DNA from: Actinomycetota bacterium
GTDB taxonomy: Bacteria > Actinomycetota > Acidimicrobiia > IMCC26256 > BP-133
Length of the DNA stretch: 34,874 bases
Direction: 5' to 3'
Assembly (NCBI GenBank): GCA_030838785.1
Contig: JAUZEY010000207.1
Span: forward strand, 1-34,874
The stretch's first letter is position 1; every line of letters starts with the position of its first letter. The notes under the pieces are model-generated. The model searched no databases and had not been told where the DNA came from. It saw only the letters and a list, made by a program, of their open reading frames with translations. Shown here one piece after another: positions 9,007 through 17,634 of this stretch. Made by a program: the position numbers and the translations under genes.

Positions 9007-9873
9007 ATGCCCATACCCATTGCCGAAGCCGTCTCGGAGCAGGCCGATCTGGCCCGGACGAAGGCGGTGGCGGCAAAGAACGTTCCGAAATTCCTGTTCT
9101 CCTCCGCGCTGGCCGGGGCCTACGTCGGCGTCGGGATCGTCCTCCTGGCCGCCACCACCGGGCCTTTGGCAGCGGCGAACTCTCCAGCCGTCAAGCTCGT
9201 CGCGGGGGCTGTCTTCGGAGTCGCTCTGACGCTGGTGATCATGGCCGGCGCGGACCTGTTCACCGGTCTGAACATGATCATGCTGCAGGGCTTGGCGGCG
9301 GGGACCGTGAATGCGCTCGAGCTCCTCTTCGTCTGGATCTCGTCGCTGGTGGGAAACCTGATCGGCGCTCTCGCCTTCTCCTGGCTGATAAACGCCGGCG
9401 GAACGCTGTCGGCGAAGACCCCGGCCGGGAAGCTCGGCCCGGGTGAGGCGTTCCTGGAGTCCCTGGTGAAGGCCAAGAACGCCGCGCCGGGCGCCCAGCT
9501 CTTCTGGCGGGCGCTGGCCTGCAACATGCTCGTCTGCCTGGCGGTGTGGATGGCCGCCCGGACGCGCAACGACGCCGCCAAGGTGATGGTCGTCTGGTGG
9601 TGCCTCATGGCGTTCATCGCCGTCGGCCTGGAGCACTCGATCGCCAACATGACGATCTACGGCGTGGCCATCTACCACCACGCCGCCGGGTATTCGGACC
9701 TCCTCCGCAACCTGACCTGGACCGTGCCGGGGAACATCGTGGGTGGGGGGCTCGTCATCGGCCTCGGCTACGCCTGGATCGCCGGGAAGAGTTCGGCGAT
9801 GCCGGCGGAAATGGTCGAGCCAACCCCGGTTGGCTCCAACGGGATGGCGGCGGAGGCGGCGGTCGCCCGCTGA
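9007..9873 (+). CDS. Formate/nitrite transporter (FNT) family channel
   Basis: AGADLFTGLNMIMLQG, FVWISSLVGNLIGA, AVGLEHSIANMTIYGVAIYHHA; RBS AAGGAG upstream. Confidence 0.9.
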   Translation: MPIPIAEAVSEQADLARTKAVAAKNVPKFLFSSALAGAYVGVGIVLLAATTGPLAAANSPAVKLVAGAVFGVALTLVIMAGADLFTGLNMIMLQGLAAGTVNALELLFVWISSLVGNLIGALAFSWLINAGGTLSAKTPAGKLGPGEAFLESLVKAKNAAPGAQLFWRALACNMLVCLAVWMAARTRNDAAKVMVVWWCLMAFIAVGLEHSIANMTIYGVAIYHHAAGYSDLLRNLTWTVPGNIVGGGLVIGLGYAWIAGKSSAMPAEMVEPTPVGSNGMAAEAAVAR

Positions 9874-9905
9874 TTCAGCCCTCGTCGAGCAACACCCGAC
9901 CGTAA

Positions 9906-9939
9906 GCGGGGCCCGACGCAAGTCGGGCCCCGCTCTTTT
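9906..9939 (+). terminator. Rho-independent terminator after FNT gene
   Basis: GCGGGGCCCGAC-GCAA-GTCGGGCCCCGC followed by TCTTTT; perfect 12-bp stem. Confidence 0.85.
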
Positions 9940-9951
9940 GCGTCAATACCG

Positions 9952-9979
9952 TTCGAATGTTTCTCAATAGCCATTCGAA
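9952..9979. promoter_or_regulatory. Inverted repeat TTCGAATG-N12-CATTCGAA
   Basis: Perfect 8-bp arms in an AT-rich intergenic island between FNT and copper operon. Confidence 0.45.
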
Positions 9980-10034
9980 TTTAAAGGGATAAGAACGTCG
10001 GTCGGCGGCTGCTAGAAGTTCCAAGCGAGATCCC

Positions 10035-10095
10035 GTTCTCTGGTTGGAAACATTCGGCAAACGGCTGCGACGCAAACGTTTCCTAGCGTCCTGCT
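10035..10095 (+). promoter_or_regulatory. Candidate operator GTTCTC-TGGTT-GGAAAC (10035-10051) and -10-like TAGCGTCCTGCT (10084-10095) of the copper operon
   Basis: Same layout and identical 32-nt spacing as the FNT upstream region. Confidence 0.6.
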
Positions 10096-10244
10096 TGCGG
10101 TGGTTTGTCCGTTGTGTCCGCTTGCGGCGCTGACGGGACCTCCCACCCGCTGGCGCCCCATCGGGGGCGAAAACCCCGCATGTCCTTGCCGCCTTACATC
10201 ACACCAGATCGGGGTTGCACACCCGAGAAAGGGGCTGCGCCGCA

Positions 10245-12254
10245 GTGAGAGAAACCACCAAACGACCGCGCGGAAGCATCAGGAGGAAGCTGCTCGGGCT
10301 TCCCGCTCTGCTCCTCCTTGCGACTGTCGTCGGCACGGCGAGCCTGGCCGGTTTGGCCGGGGCGTCCTCGTCACAGGGGGGAGCGAAGTTCGACGCTGCC
10401 ACCTGGAAGCCGACGCTCGACAGTCCGCTCCCGCCGATGGAAGCGCCGCTGTCGTTCCACCTGAGCGACCAGCCGGCGTACTGGTACGACAACGGTCGAG
10501 CCGACCTCGAAGGAATCCTGCACACCCGCTCGCTGTCGGCGGCGGTAGCCGGGGTTCCGACGAAGGTGAAGTTCGAGATCGGTGAGCCGTACACCAGCCA
10601 GACCCACACCGTTTCCAGCATCGTCTGGCCGGTGGGGGCCAAGGGAGTGCCCTTCATCCAGCAGGGGTCCTTCGCCGGGGAGACCGAGTTCGAGCTCTCC
10701 TCGCCGGGCCTCTACGTGTTCCAGTGCCGGGTCCACCCCTACATGCTCGGGGCCGTCGTCAACGACGACCCGACCACGCCGGGCGCCGACCTGGGCAAGT
10801 CGGTCCACTGGATCGACGGTACCGACATGCCGACCGCTTCCGACGAGATCCTCTTCATCGTCTCGAAGTTCTTCATCGTGACGGAGCCGGCCAACTGGCA
10901 GTACTACTCGCCCGACCACCCGGTCGTGTGGGACCCGCAGTTCCCGAGCGCCCCGGTGATGACCGGCAACGCCGACGGCTCTCCGAACCTGATTCCCAAC
11001 CTCAACGACTACTTCCACGCCAAGTACCACCTGCCCCAGACCCTCAACCCGCCGACCAAACCTGACGTCCAGGCCGTGGGCGACATGATGGTCGACACGC
11101 AGTTCGAGAAGTCGGCCGGCAAGGACAAGCCCGGCTCCATCACCACGTTCGACGGTTCGACGTGGGAGATGGACCGCAAGATGTTCCTGCCGTCGATCAA
11201 TATGAACAACCCGCACAACATGGGCCTGAGCCGTGACCAGAAGACCCTGTTCCAGAGCCAGTGGTTCTCGAACAAGGTCACGGCGATCGACCTGGCTACC
11301 GGCAAGGAGCTCCACACCACGGAAGTCGGACCGTCCCCGTCGCACGTCATGCGGCGTCCGGGCACCGACACGCTCATCGTTCCCAACAACGGTGGCAACC
11401 GGATCGTGGAGCTCGACCCCGCCGGGTCGAAGGTGATCAAGTCGTACTTCACCCAGGCCCCGGGTCAGGACCCTGCCTTCCCCCACGCCCACTGGGTGAG
11501 CTTCGACGGGAAGCACGTGGTCACCCCGAACTCGAACGAGTCCAACGCTTCGCTGTTCGACCTCAGCGTGCCGAACATGGTCAAGCCGTTCTCCGGCGGG
11601 TTCCCCGTCGCGACGTCGATGACCAACGACGGCAAGCGGGCGTACGTGGCCAACCTCCTCGACCACACCATCCGGTGTTTGTCGGTGGATGCGCCCGCCT
11701 GCCCGACGCCTGACGGTTCGATCAAGGATACGTACTCGATCGACCTGCGGGAGCACTACAACAAGATCAGCGGCGAGTCGAACGGCCCCTACGGCCTTTC
11801 GCCGATCCAGCTGCCGGTCAGCCCCGACGACCACTACATGCTGGTGGTCGGCACCTTCACCGGCAACGTGCTCGAGATCGACATGAAGACGAACAAGATC
11901 GTCAAGTCGTTCCCGTGCGGTCCCGGTTGCCACGGCATCAACTTCGGCGCCAAGAAGGGCGGGGGCTACCTCGGTTACGTGTCGGTCAAGTTCGCCAACG
12001 TCGCCTGGGTCATCGACGGTGACCCCAACAGCGACGGCGACCTGTCCGACGCCCGCCTGACCGGTGGCGTCATCACCAGTGGCGCAGCCACCAAGATCAA
12101 CGACGACACGCCCAGCTCGCAGTTCGGGCAGGGCGGCCAGGGCGTCTGGGCCTACCCCGAGGTCTACAACGGGTGGGTGCAGGAGCTGCCCGACGAGTGG
12201 AAGTCCCAGTTGACCTGCCAGCAGCAGAACCCGCTCCTGAAGGCGGTCTGCTAA
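10245..12254 (+). CDS. Exported cupredoxin-beta-propeller (YVTN-like) fusion protein
   Basis: Tat/Sec-like signal (SIRRKLLGLPALLLLA); T1 Cu ligands QTHTVSS...FQCRVHPYM; repeats such as PHNMGLSRDQKTLF, SHVMRRPGTDTLIV; GTG 10245 preferred because AAAGGGG lies 9 nt upstream. Confidence 0.8.
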   Translation: MRETTKRPRGSIRRKLLGLPALLLLATVVGTASLAGLAGASSSQGGAKFDAATWKPTLDSPLPPMEAPLSFHLSDQPAYWYDNGRADLEGILHTRSLSAAVAGVPTKVKFEIGEPYTSQTHTVSSIVWPVGAKGVPFIQQGSFAGETEFELSSPGLYVFQCRVHPYMLGAVVNDDPTTPGADLGKSVHWIDGTDMPTASDEILFIVSKFFIVTEPANWQYYSPDHPVVWDPQFPSAPVMTGNADGSPNLIPNLNDYFHAKYHLPQTLNPPTKPDVQAVGDMMVDTQFEKSAGKDKPGSITTFDGSTWEMDRKMFLPSINMNNPHNMGLSRDQKTLFQSQWFSNKVTAIDLATGKELHTTEVGPSPSHVMRRPGTDTLIVPNNGGNRIVELDPAGSKVIKSYFTQAPGQDPAFPHAHWVSFDGKHVVTPNSNESNASLFDLSVPNMVKPFSGGFPVATSMTNDGKRAYVANLLDHTIRCLSVDAPACPTPDGSIKDTYSIDLREHYNKISGESNGPYGLSPIQLPVSPDDHYMLVVGTFTGNVLEIDMKTNKIVKSFPCGPGCHGINFGAKKGGGYLGYVSVKFANVAWVIDGDPNSDGDLSDARLTGGVITSGAATKINDDTPSSQFGQGGQGVWAYPEVYNGWVQELPDEWKSQLTCQQQNPLLKAVC

Positions 12255-12261
12255 CCCAATC

Positions 12262-13737
12262 ATGCGCCGTTTCCTGATCGGCGCCCTTCTCGCCGCCGCC
12301 GGGGTGTTCGTCACCCCGGCGGCGGCTTGGGCCCATGCCGAGCTCCTGTCCTCCACCCCCGGCTACGGGGACCACCTGCCCACCGCGCCGGCCGAGATCC
12401 GGCTCGAGTTCTCGGGCGCCATGGACCTCACCGGCTCCCGCCTCACGTTGCAGCACAAGGGCGGAAAGACCGAGGCGCTGGGTCACCCGGCGCTGGCGTC
12501 CCCGGACCGCCGGGTGGTGGCGGTTCCCCTTCCGCCCAAGCTGGGCGACGGCGGATACTCCCTCGTCTGGTTCTTCCTCGGCAACGACGGCCACCTCATG
12601 GGCGGGGACATCGAATTCGCAGTCGGAAGGGCCGCACCGGAAGGCTCCGCCACCGTCGCCGCGTCGGCGGGCCGCGTCGAACCGACGGCCAAGGTCCGCT
12701 CGCTCGGGGACGGCATCGCCGGCCCCGCCATCGAACTGCAGGCCAGCACCGCTCCGGCACCGGCCCCGAAACGGGCCCGGTTCACCATTGCCGTCGCCAC
12801 TCCCCAGGCCGCCGTCCGCTTCCTCGACTACGCCAGCCTCGCCACCCTGATCGGCGGTGGGGCGTTCCTGGCCCTGGTGTGGACCGACGGCACCCGCGAG
12901 CGCCGGGCGCAGCAGCTGCTGTGGTGGGCGCTGCTCGGCTCGGCCGGCGCCACGCTGCTCAGCTTCGGCCTCACCGCCGCCGGCCTGCGGGGCGTCGGGG
13001 CCCTCGACGCCCTCCGCCCGTCCGTCATGAGTGCCGTGCTCGGCACCCGCTTCTCCCGGATCATCACGGCCCGGGCCGGGTTCCTGGCGTTGGGTTTCGT
13101 CGCTCTGGCCCTGCTGACGCTGGGCCGGGACCGGGCGGTCAGCTCCCGGTGGTGGCAGGGCCTGGCCGGAGTCGCCGCGGGCGGGGTGCTGGTCACCCAC
13201 GCCCTGCTCGGGCACGCCTCCAGCGAAGGTCTCCTGGCCCGCGTGGCCGTGCTGGTCCATATCGCCGGCGTGTCCGTCTGGCTCGGCGGTCTCATCTTTC
13301 TCGTCGTCGTCGTGCTGCCGCGACGGCGCCCCGACGAGGTCCGCGTCCTCCTGCCCCGCTTCTCCAGCCTGGCCTTCACGGCGGTGGCGGCCATGGTGGT
13401 GGCCGGGGCGGTGATGGTCACCCGGGTCGTGCCGAGGCTGAGCGCGCTGCCGCAGACCGGTTACGGCCGGATGCTGCTGCTCAAGCTGGCGTTCGTGGCG
13501 CTCCTGCTCGTGGCTGCCCAGCAGGCCCGCACCTTCACGGAGCGCCGCCTGGTGAAGGACTCCACCCGGCTGCGCCCGCTGCTCACCGCCGTGGGCGTGG
13601 AGCTGACCCTGGCCATCGTCATCCTCTCCTCGACCGCCGTGCTGGTGGGCCGGGTGCCGCCCACCACCCGCACCAACCGCACTGCTGCACCAATCGTCAC
13701 TGCACCGATCGTCACTGCACCGAAAGGACCGGGATGA
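12262..13737 (+). CDS. CopC-CopD fusion copper transport/resistance protein (YcnJ-like)
   Basis: AHAELLSSTPGYGDHLPTAPAEIRLEFSG (CopC), FFLGNDGHLMGG, followed by multi-TM CopD region. Confidence 0.85.
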   Translation: MRRFLIGALLAAAGVFVTPAAAWAHAELLSSTPGYGDHLPTAPAEIRLEFSGAMDLTGSRLTLQHKGGKTEALGHPALASPDRRVVAVPLPPKLGDGGYSLVWFFLGNDGHLMGGDIEFAVGRAAPEGSATVAASAGRVEPTAKVRSLGDGIAGPAIELQASTAPAPAPKRARFTIAVATPQAAVRFLDYASLATLIGGGAFLALVWTDGTRERRAQQLLWWALLGSAGATLLSFGLTAAGLRGVGALDALRPSVMSAVLGTRFSRIITARAGFLALGFVALALLTLGRDRAVSSRWWQGLAGVAAGGVLVTHALLGHASSEGLLARVAVLVHIAGVSVWLGGLIFLVVVVLPRRRPDEVRVLLPRFSSLAFTAVAAMVVAGAVMVTRVVPRLSALPQTGYGRMLLLKLAFVALLLVAAQQARTFTERRLVKDSTRLRPLLTAVGVELTLAIVILSSTAVLVGRVPPTTRTNRTAAPIVTAPIVTAPKGPG

Positions 13738-14213
13738 TCACACCACTACGCGCTGCCGCCCTCGCGGTCGCGACGGCGTTGCTCGTACCGATGGTGACGT
13801 CCGGCCCGGCCCGGGCCGAGGAGCACACCGACGAGATCAAGGGCCTCGCTTTCAACCCGGACCAGCTGTCGGTCCGGGCCGGTGACGCCGTCACCTGGGT
13901 CAACCACGACAGCGACAAGCATCACCTGCAGGGTGACGGGTTCGAGTCGAAGGATCTGCCCAACAACAGCACGTTCACGGTCCAGTTCCCGGAGCCGGGG
14001 GAGATCGCCTACCACTGCACGATCCACACCTATATGGAGGGCAAGGTCGTCGTGTTGAACCCCGACGGCAGCACGCCGCCTTCCACCGCCGGAGAGCCCG
14101 AGGCGCCGCCCGCCCCGTCGACCACGACGTCGAGCACCAACCCGCCCGGCCCGCTGGACGGCGTGCCGGCGGCGCCCGCACCGGCACCGCCCGTACCGGC
14201 GCCGAAGCGATGA
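13734..14213 (+). CDS. Exported amicyanin/plastocyanin-like blue copper protein with Pro-rich C-tail
   Basis: FNPDQLSVRAGDAVTWVNHDSDKHHLQG...GEIAYHCTIHTYMEGKVVV; ATGA overlap with copCD. Confidence 0.85.
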   Translation: MITPLRAAALAVATALLVPMVTSGPARAEEHTDEIKGLAFNPDQLSVRAGDAVTWVNHDSDKHHLQGDGFESKDLPNNSTFTVQFPEPGEIAYHCTIHTYMEGKVVVLNPDGSTPPSTAGEPEAPPAPSTTTSSTNPPGPLDGVPAAPAPAPPVPAPKR

Positions 14214-15433
14214 GCAGGAGGGACACCGAGATGCGACAGACACGCCTGAACCTCCTCCTGGCCACGATCCTCACGGTCAACCTGATCGGTGTCGGGGTGC
14301 TCGTGGCCCGGACGGCCGAGCGGCGCCCGGTCACGGTGCGGGCCGGGGCCTCACCGAAGTACGACCTCAGCGCTCCGGATCAGCTGCCGGGAGAGATCTC
14401 CGTCGCCCCCGAATCCGGTTCGGGCAGCGGCCGCCCCGACAGCTTCGTCGGGGGCGCCGCCCGGGGCGACGGCACCGTCTTCGCCAAGTACGACGTGGCC
14501 GACGACGGCGCCAAGGTGTTCAAGCTCGACGCCGCTCCCTACACCTGGATCGTGGCCCCGGGCGTGAAGAAGCAGGCCTTCGCCTACAACGGCACCGTTC
14601 CCGGGCCGACGATCCGGGTCATCGAGGGCGACAAGGTGCGGGTGGTGGTGAGCAACCACCTGCCGATGGGAACCGCCGTCCACTGGCACGGCATGGTGCT
14701 GCCCAACAAGATGGACGGCGTCCCCGGCATCACCCAGGACCCGATCGAGCCGGGCGCATCGATGACCTACGAGTTCGTCGCCGTGGCCACCGGGACGCAC
14801 TGGTACCACAGCCACTTTGACGGCGACCAGGTCGGCAAGGGCCTCTACGGCTCCCTGGAGGTCGTGCCCCACACCGGGGACCGGGCCGTCGACCGCGACT
14901 ACCGGTTGTTCGTCGGTGACACGAACCTCGGCTTCGTGATCAACGGCCGGACCTATCCGGGCACGGAACCGCTCAAGGCCAAGGTGGGGGAGAAGATCCG
15001 GATCCGGCTCACCCCGACCGGTGAGCTCTCGCACCCCTTCCACCTCCACGGCCAGCCGTTCCAGCTGGTGGCCCAGGACGGGTTCGACTTACCCCAGCCC
15101 ATCACGATGGACACGCTGCTGATATCGACGGCCCAGACGTTCGACATCATCACCGTGGCGCTGGCGCCGGGGAAGTGGATGTTCCACTGCCACATCTTCA
15201 GCCATATGCACGCCGCAGGGCCGCATGCCGGGCACCAGATGGCGGGCCTCGTCACGACGCTCGACGTCGAACCCGCCGCGGTGCCCGCCGCTCCGCCGCT
15301 CAACGGCGTCAACCCCGCCGTCGGCGTGCCGTCCGCTCCCGTCACCCCCGGCCCCGACAACCCGCCCGGCGGTGACCCGAAGGACAAGGACAAGAACGGA
15401 GGGGGCACCGCCCCGCCGGGCGACCATCACTGA
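14210..15433 (+). CDS. Two-domain multicopper oxidase
   Basis: AVHWHGMVLPN, HWYHSHFDGDQ, LSHPFHLHGQPF, MFHCHIFSHMHAAGPHAGHQM; ATGA overlap with upstream cupredoxin. Confidence 0.85.
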   Translation: MSRRDTEMRQTRLNLLLATILTVNLIGVGVLVARTAERRPVTVRAGASPKYDLSAPDQLPGEISVAPESGSGSGRPDSFVGGAARGDGTVFAKYDVADDGAKVFKLDAAPYTWIVAPGVKKQAFAYNGTVPGPTIRVIEGDKVRVVVSNHLPMGTAVHWHGMVLPNKMDGVPGITQDPIEPGASMTYEFVAVATGTHWYHSHFDGDQVGKGLYGSLEVVPHTGDRAVDRDYRLFVGDTNLGFVINGRTYPGTEPLKAKVGEKIRIRLTPTGELSHPFHLHGQPFQLVAQDGFDLPQPITMDTLLISTAQTFDIITVALAPGKWMFHCHIFSHMHAAGPHAGHQMAGLVTTLDVEPAAVPAAPPLNGVNPAVGVPSAPVTPGPDNPPGGDPKDKDKNGGGTAPPGDHH

Positions 15434-15447
15434 ACGCTGACGCCTTG

Positions 15448-15483
15448 ACCACCCGCTGGGCTGGGGCGAGCCCAGCGGGTGGT
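15448..15483 (+). terminator. Terminator-like hairpin after copper operon
   Basis: ACCACCCGCTGGGCT-GGGGCG-AGCCCAGCGGGTGGT, perfect 15-bp stem, no T-tract. Confidence 0.6.
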
Positions 15484-15712
15484 CGGCAGCGGACCGGATC
15501 GCTGGAGACGCCACTCCATCCTGGACCCCGTCACGATCGGGGTGGTTCTGCGTTGCGGGCCGCGCTCCCTCTACGGACAATTGCCGTGCCTCCGCCGGAA
15601 GCGGGGCAAGGTCGGACTCCCGTCGCGGCATCGGCATCGAGTCGTCATACGTTTGCAACTGTCCATGGCGCAACCGCTCCAGCGCAGGGCGAGGCCGGTA
15701 GCCTGAGCGCCG

Positions 15713-16201
15713 ATGAGCGACTACCCCCCGCCGCCCCCGCCGCCCCCCGGGCCGGCCGGGGCCAGAGAGCCGGTCGACGCCCTCGGGCGGCCGCTGGCGG
15801 CCTGGGGGCAGCGGCTGGGGGCGTTCGTCATCGACATGGTCTTCGTCTTCGTGGTCACGTTCTGCGCCTCGGTCCTCTTCGGCCTGCGCCACCGCTTCGC
15901 CGGAGCGCTCCTGTCGCTGGTGATGGCCGCCGCCTACTACGCCGTGCTCAACGGCAGCGAGATGGGCCAGACGTTCGGCAAGAGGGTGCTCGGAATCCAG
16001 GTCCGCGACGCTGCCTCCGGAGGCCCGATCGGCGTCGAGCGGGCCGCCCTCCGCTACGTCGTGGTCGGGCTGTTCCAGATCATCCCGTTCTTCAGCCTGT
16101 TCACCCTTCTCGACGGGCTGTGGCCTTTGTGGGACCGGGCCCGCCAGGCGCTGCACGACAAGATCGCCGGCAGCGTCGTCGTCCGGCTCACGCCGTCGTG
16201 A
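15713..16201 (+). CDS. RDD family membrane protein
   Basis: Pro-rich N-terminus then LAAWGQRLGAFVIDMVFVFVV...MGQTFGKRVLGIQVRDA. Confidence 0.8.
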   Translation: MSDYPPPPPPPPGPAGAREPVDALGRPLAAWGQRLGAFVIDMVFVFVVTFCASVLFGLRHRFAGALLSLVMAAAYYAVLNGSEMGQTFGKRVLGIQVRDAASGGPIGVERAALRYVVVGLFQIIPFFSLFTLLDGLWPLWDRARQALHDKIAGSVVVRLTPS

Positions 16202-16706
16202 CGGCCCGCTCCACGGGCACGGCCCGGGTGAAGAGATCCAGCACCGGGCAGTGCTCATCGACGGCGGCGGCCAGCTCCTCGTAGCGGGCGGCGGGCTCGG
16301 GGCCCTCCAGGGTGACCGAGCACCGCACCGCCGACGGTGCCGGTGTACCCGACCCGGGGAACCCGAAGAAGGCGCCGGTGTCGAAGTTGGCCTCCACCGT
16401 GACCGTGACGCCGTCGAGGCGGAGCCCGAGCTCCTCGGCCCAGTAGCGGTAGGTGATCGCCTGGCAGGAGCCGAGCGCGGCCAGAGCCATCTGGACGGGG
16501 TTGGGCGCGGTCCCGGTGCCGCCGACCGACACCGGCTCGTCGGCGGCGAACTCGAAGGCGCCGGCCCGGAGGTCGACCCGGGTCCCGTCCCCCATTCGGG
16601 CGTCGGTCCGCAGCCGCACCACCGCCCGGGCCGGGTCGTCGCCCACCTTCTGCCGGGTGGCGGCGACAGCGTCACGGATGGTCGGGGGGCTGGGCGCAGC
16701 GGACAT
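16188..16706 (-). CDS. OsmC family protein
   Basis: APNPVQMALAALGSCQAITYRYWAEELGLRLDGVTVTVEANFD...HCPVLDLFTRAVPVE. Confidence 0.85.
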   Translation of the reverse strand: MSAAPSPPTIRDAVAATRQKVGDDPARAVVRLRTDARMGDGTRVDLRAGAFEFAADEPVSVGGTGTAPNPVQMALAALGSCQAITYRYWAEELGLRLDGVTVTVEANFDTGAFFGFPGSGTPAPSAVRCSVTLEGPEPAARYEELAAAVDEHCPVLDLFTRAVPVERAVTTA

Positions 16707-16728
16707 GCGGCCATGGTAGGCAGACCGG

Positions 16729-17631
16729 GTGGAACCCGTCTCCCGTCCGCCTCGCGGTGATCTGGCGCTGATCGCCGTCGCCGTGGCCGCGGTGTCGACC
16801 TCGGCGCCGCTCATCCGGGAGGCGCAGGCGCCGGCGCTGGCCATCGCCTTCTGGAGAAACGCTCTGGCCGTCGCGGTCCTCGCCCCGGTCTGCGCCGTCC
16901 GCCGCCGGCCGGAGATCGCCCGCCTCGGTCGGGGACCGGCCGGCGGGGCGCTGCTGGCCGGCGCGTTCCTGGCGGCCCACTTCGCCACCTGGGTGCCCAG
17001 CCTGTCCTTCACCACCGTGGCCTCCTCGGTGGCGCTCGTGGCCACCCAGCCGGTCTGGGCGGCGCTGATGGCCCGGGCGCGGGGCTACGACGTCCCAGGC
17101 CGGGCGTGGGTCGGCATCGGGCTGGCCGTCGGCGGTGCCGTCCTCCTGACCGGGGTCGACGTCGCCCTTTCCGGCCGGGCGCTGACCGGCGACCTGCTGG
17201 CCCTGGCCGGGGGGATCCTGGCCGCGGCCTACGTCACGGTCGGCGGCGAGGTCCGCCAGACGGTGTCGACGACCGTCTACACCACCATCTGCTACTCGAC
17301 GGCGGCGGCGGTGCTCGTCCTCCTGTGCCTGGGCGGCGGGCAGGCCCTGGCCGGGTACGACGGCCGCACCTGGCTGTGCCTGGCGGCCCTGACCGCCGGA
17401 CCGCAGTTCCTCGGCCATTCCGTGGTGAACCGGGTGCTGCGCACCACCAGCGCCACGATCGTGTCGGTGGCCATCCTGTTCGAGATCGTGGGATCGACGG
17501 CGCTGGCCTGGATCGCCTTCGGAGAGACGCCCCCGGCCGGCGCCTACCCGGCCGCCGTCCTCATCGCCTTCGGGATCGTCCTCGTCGTGCTGTCCGGCCG
17601 ACCGCCGGAACCGGTGCCGGTCGTCGACTGA
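16729..17631 (+). CDS. EamA/DMT family transporter
   Basis: About ten hydrophobic helices; STSAPLIREAQAPALAIAFWRNALA..., FEIVGSTALAWIAFGETPPAGAY. Confidence 0.85.
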   Translation: MEPVSRPPRGDLALIAVAVAAVSTSAPLIREAQAPALAIAFWRNALAVAVLAPVCAVRRRPEIARLGRGPAGGALLAGAFLAAHFATWVPSLSFTTVASSVALVATQPVWAALMARARGYDVPGRAWVGIGLAVGGAVLLTGVDVALSGRALTGDLLALAGGILAAAYVTVGGEVRQTVSTTVYTTICYSTAAAVLVLLCLGGGQALAGYDGRTWLCLAALTAGPQFLGHSVVNRVLRTTSATIVSVAILFEIVGSTALAWIAFGETPPAGAYPAAVLIAFGIVLVVLSGRPPEPVPVVD

Positions 17632-17634
17632 CCG

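Noticed and set aside
8077-9921. 614-aa minus-strand ORF across PIG-L and FNT genes
   Set aside because: Overlaps two confidently assigned genes and shows no recognisable domain.
10245-12254. Propeller protein as true nitrous oxide reductase NosZ
   Set aside because: No CuA CxxxC motif, domain order reversed, T1-type single-Cys copper motif.
10371-12356. 661-aa antisense ORF opposite the cupredoxin-propeller gene
   Set aside because: High-GC antisense artefact; low-complexity Val/Gly/Asp/His composition, while the + strand has clear domain motifs.
13684-13725. 15-bp tandem repeat at copCD 3' end (APIVTAPIVTAP)
   Set aside because: Likely simple slippage at a non-conserved C-terminus.
12327-13733. 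Long N-terminal part of the 628-aa ORF ending at 14213
   Set aside because: Arg/Pro-rich out-of-frame reading of copCD; only the segment from ATG 13734 is a real cupredoxin.
14210-15433. MCO as copper nitrite reductase NirK
   Set aside because: No type-1 Cys in domain 1 and laccase-like HWHG/HSH/HPFHLHG/HCH motifs are present instead.
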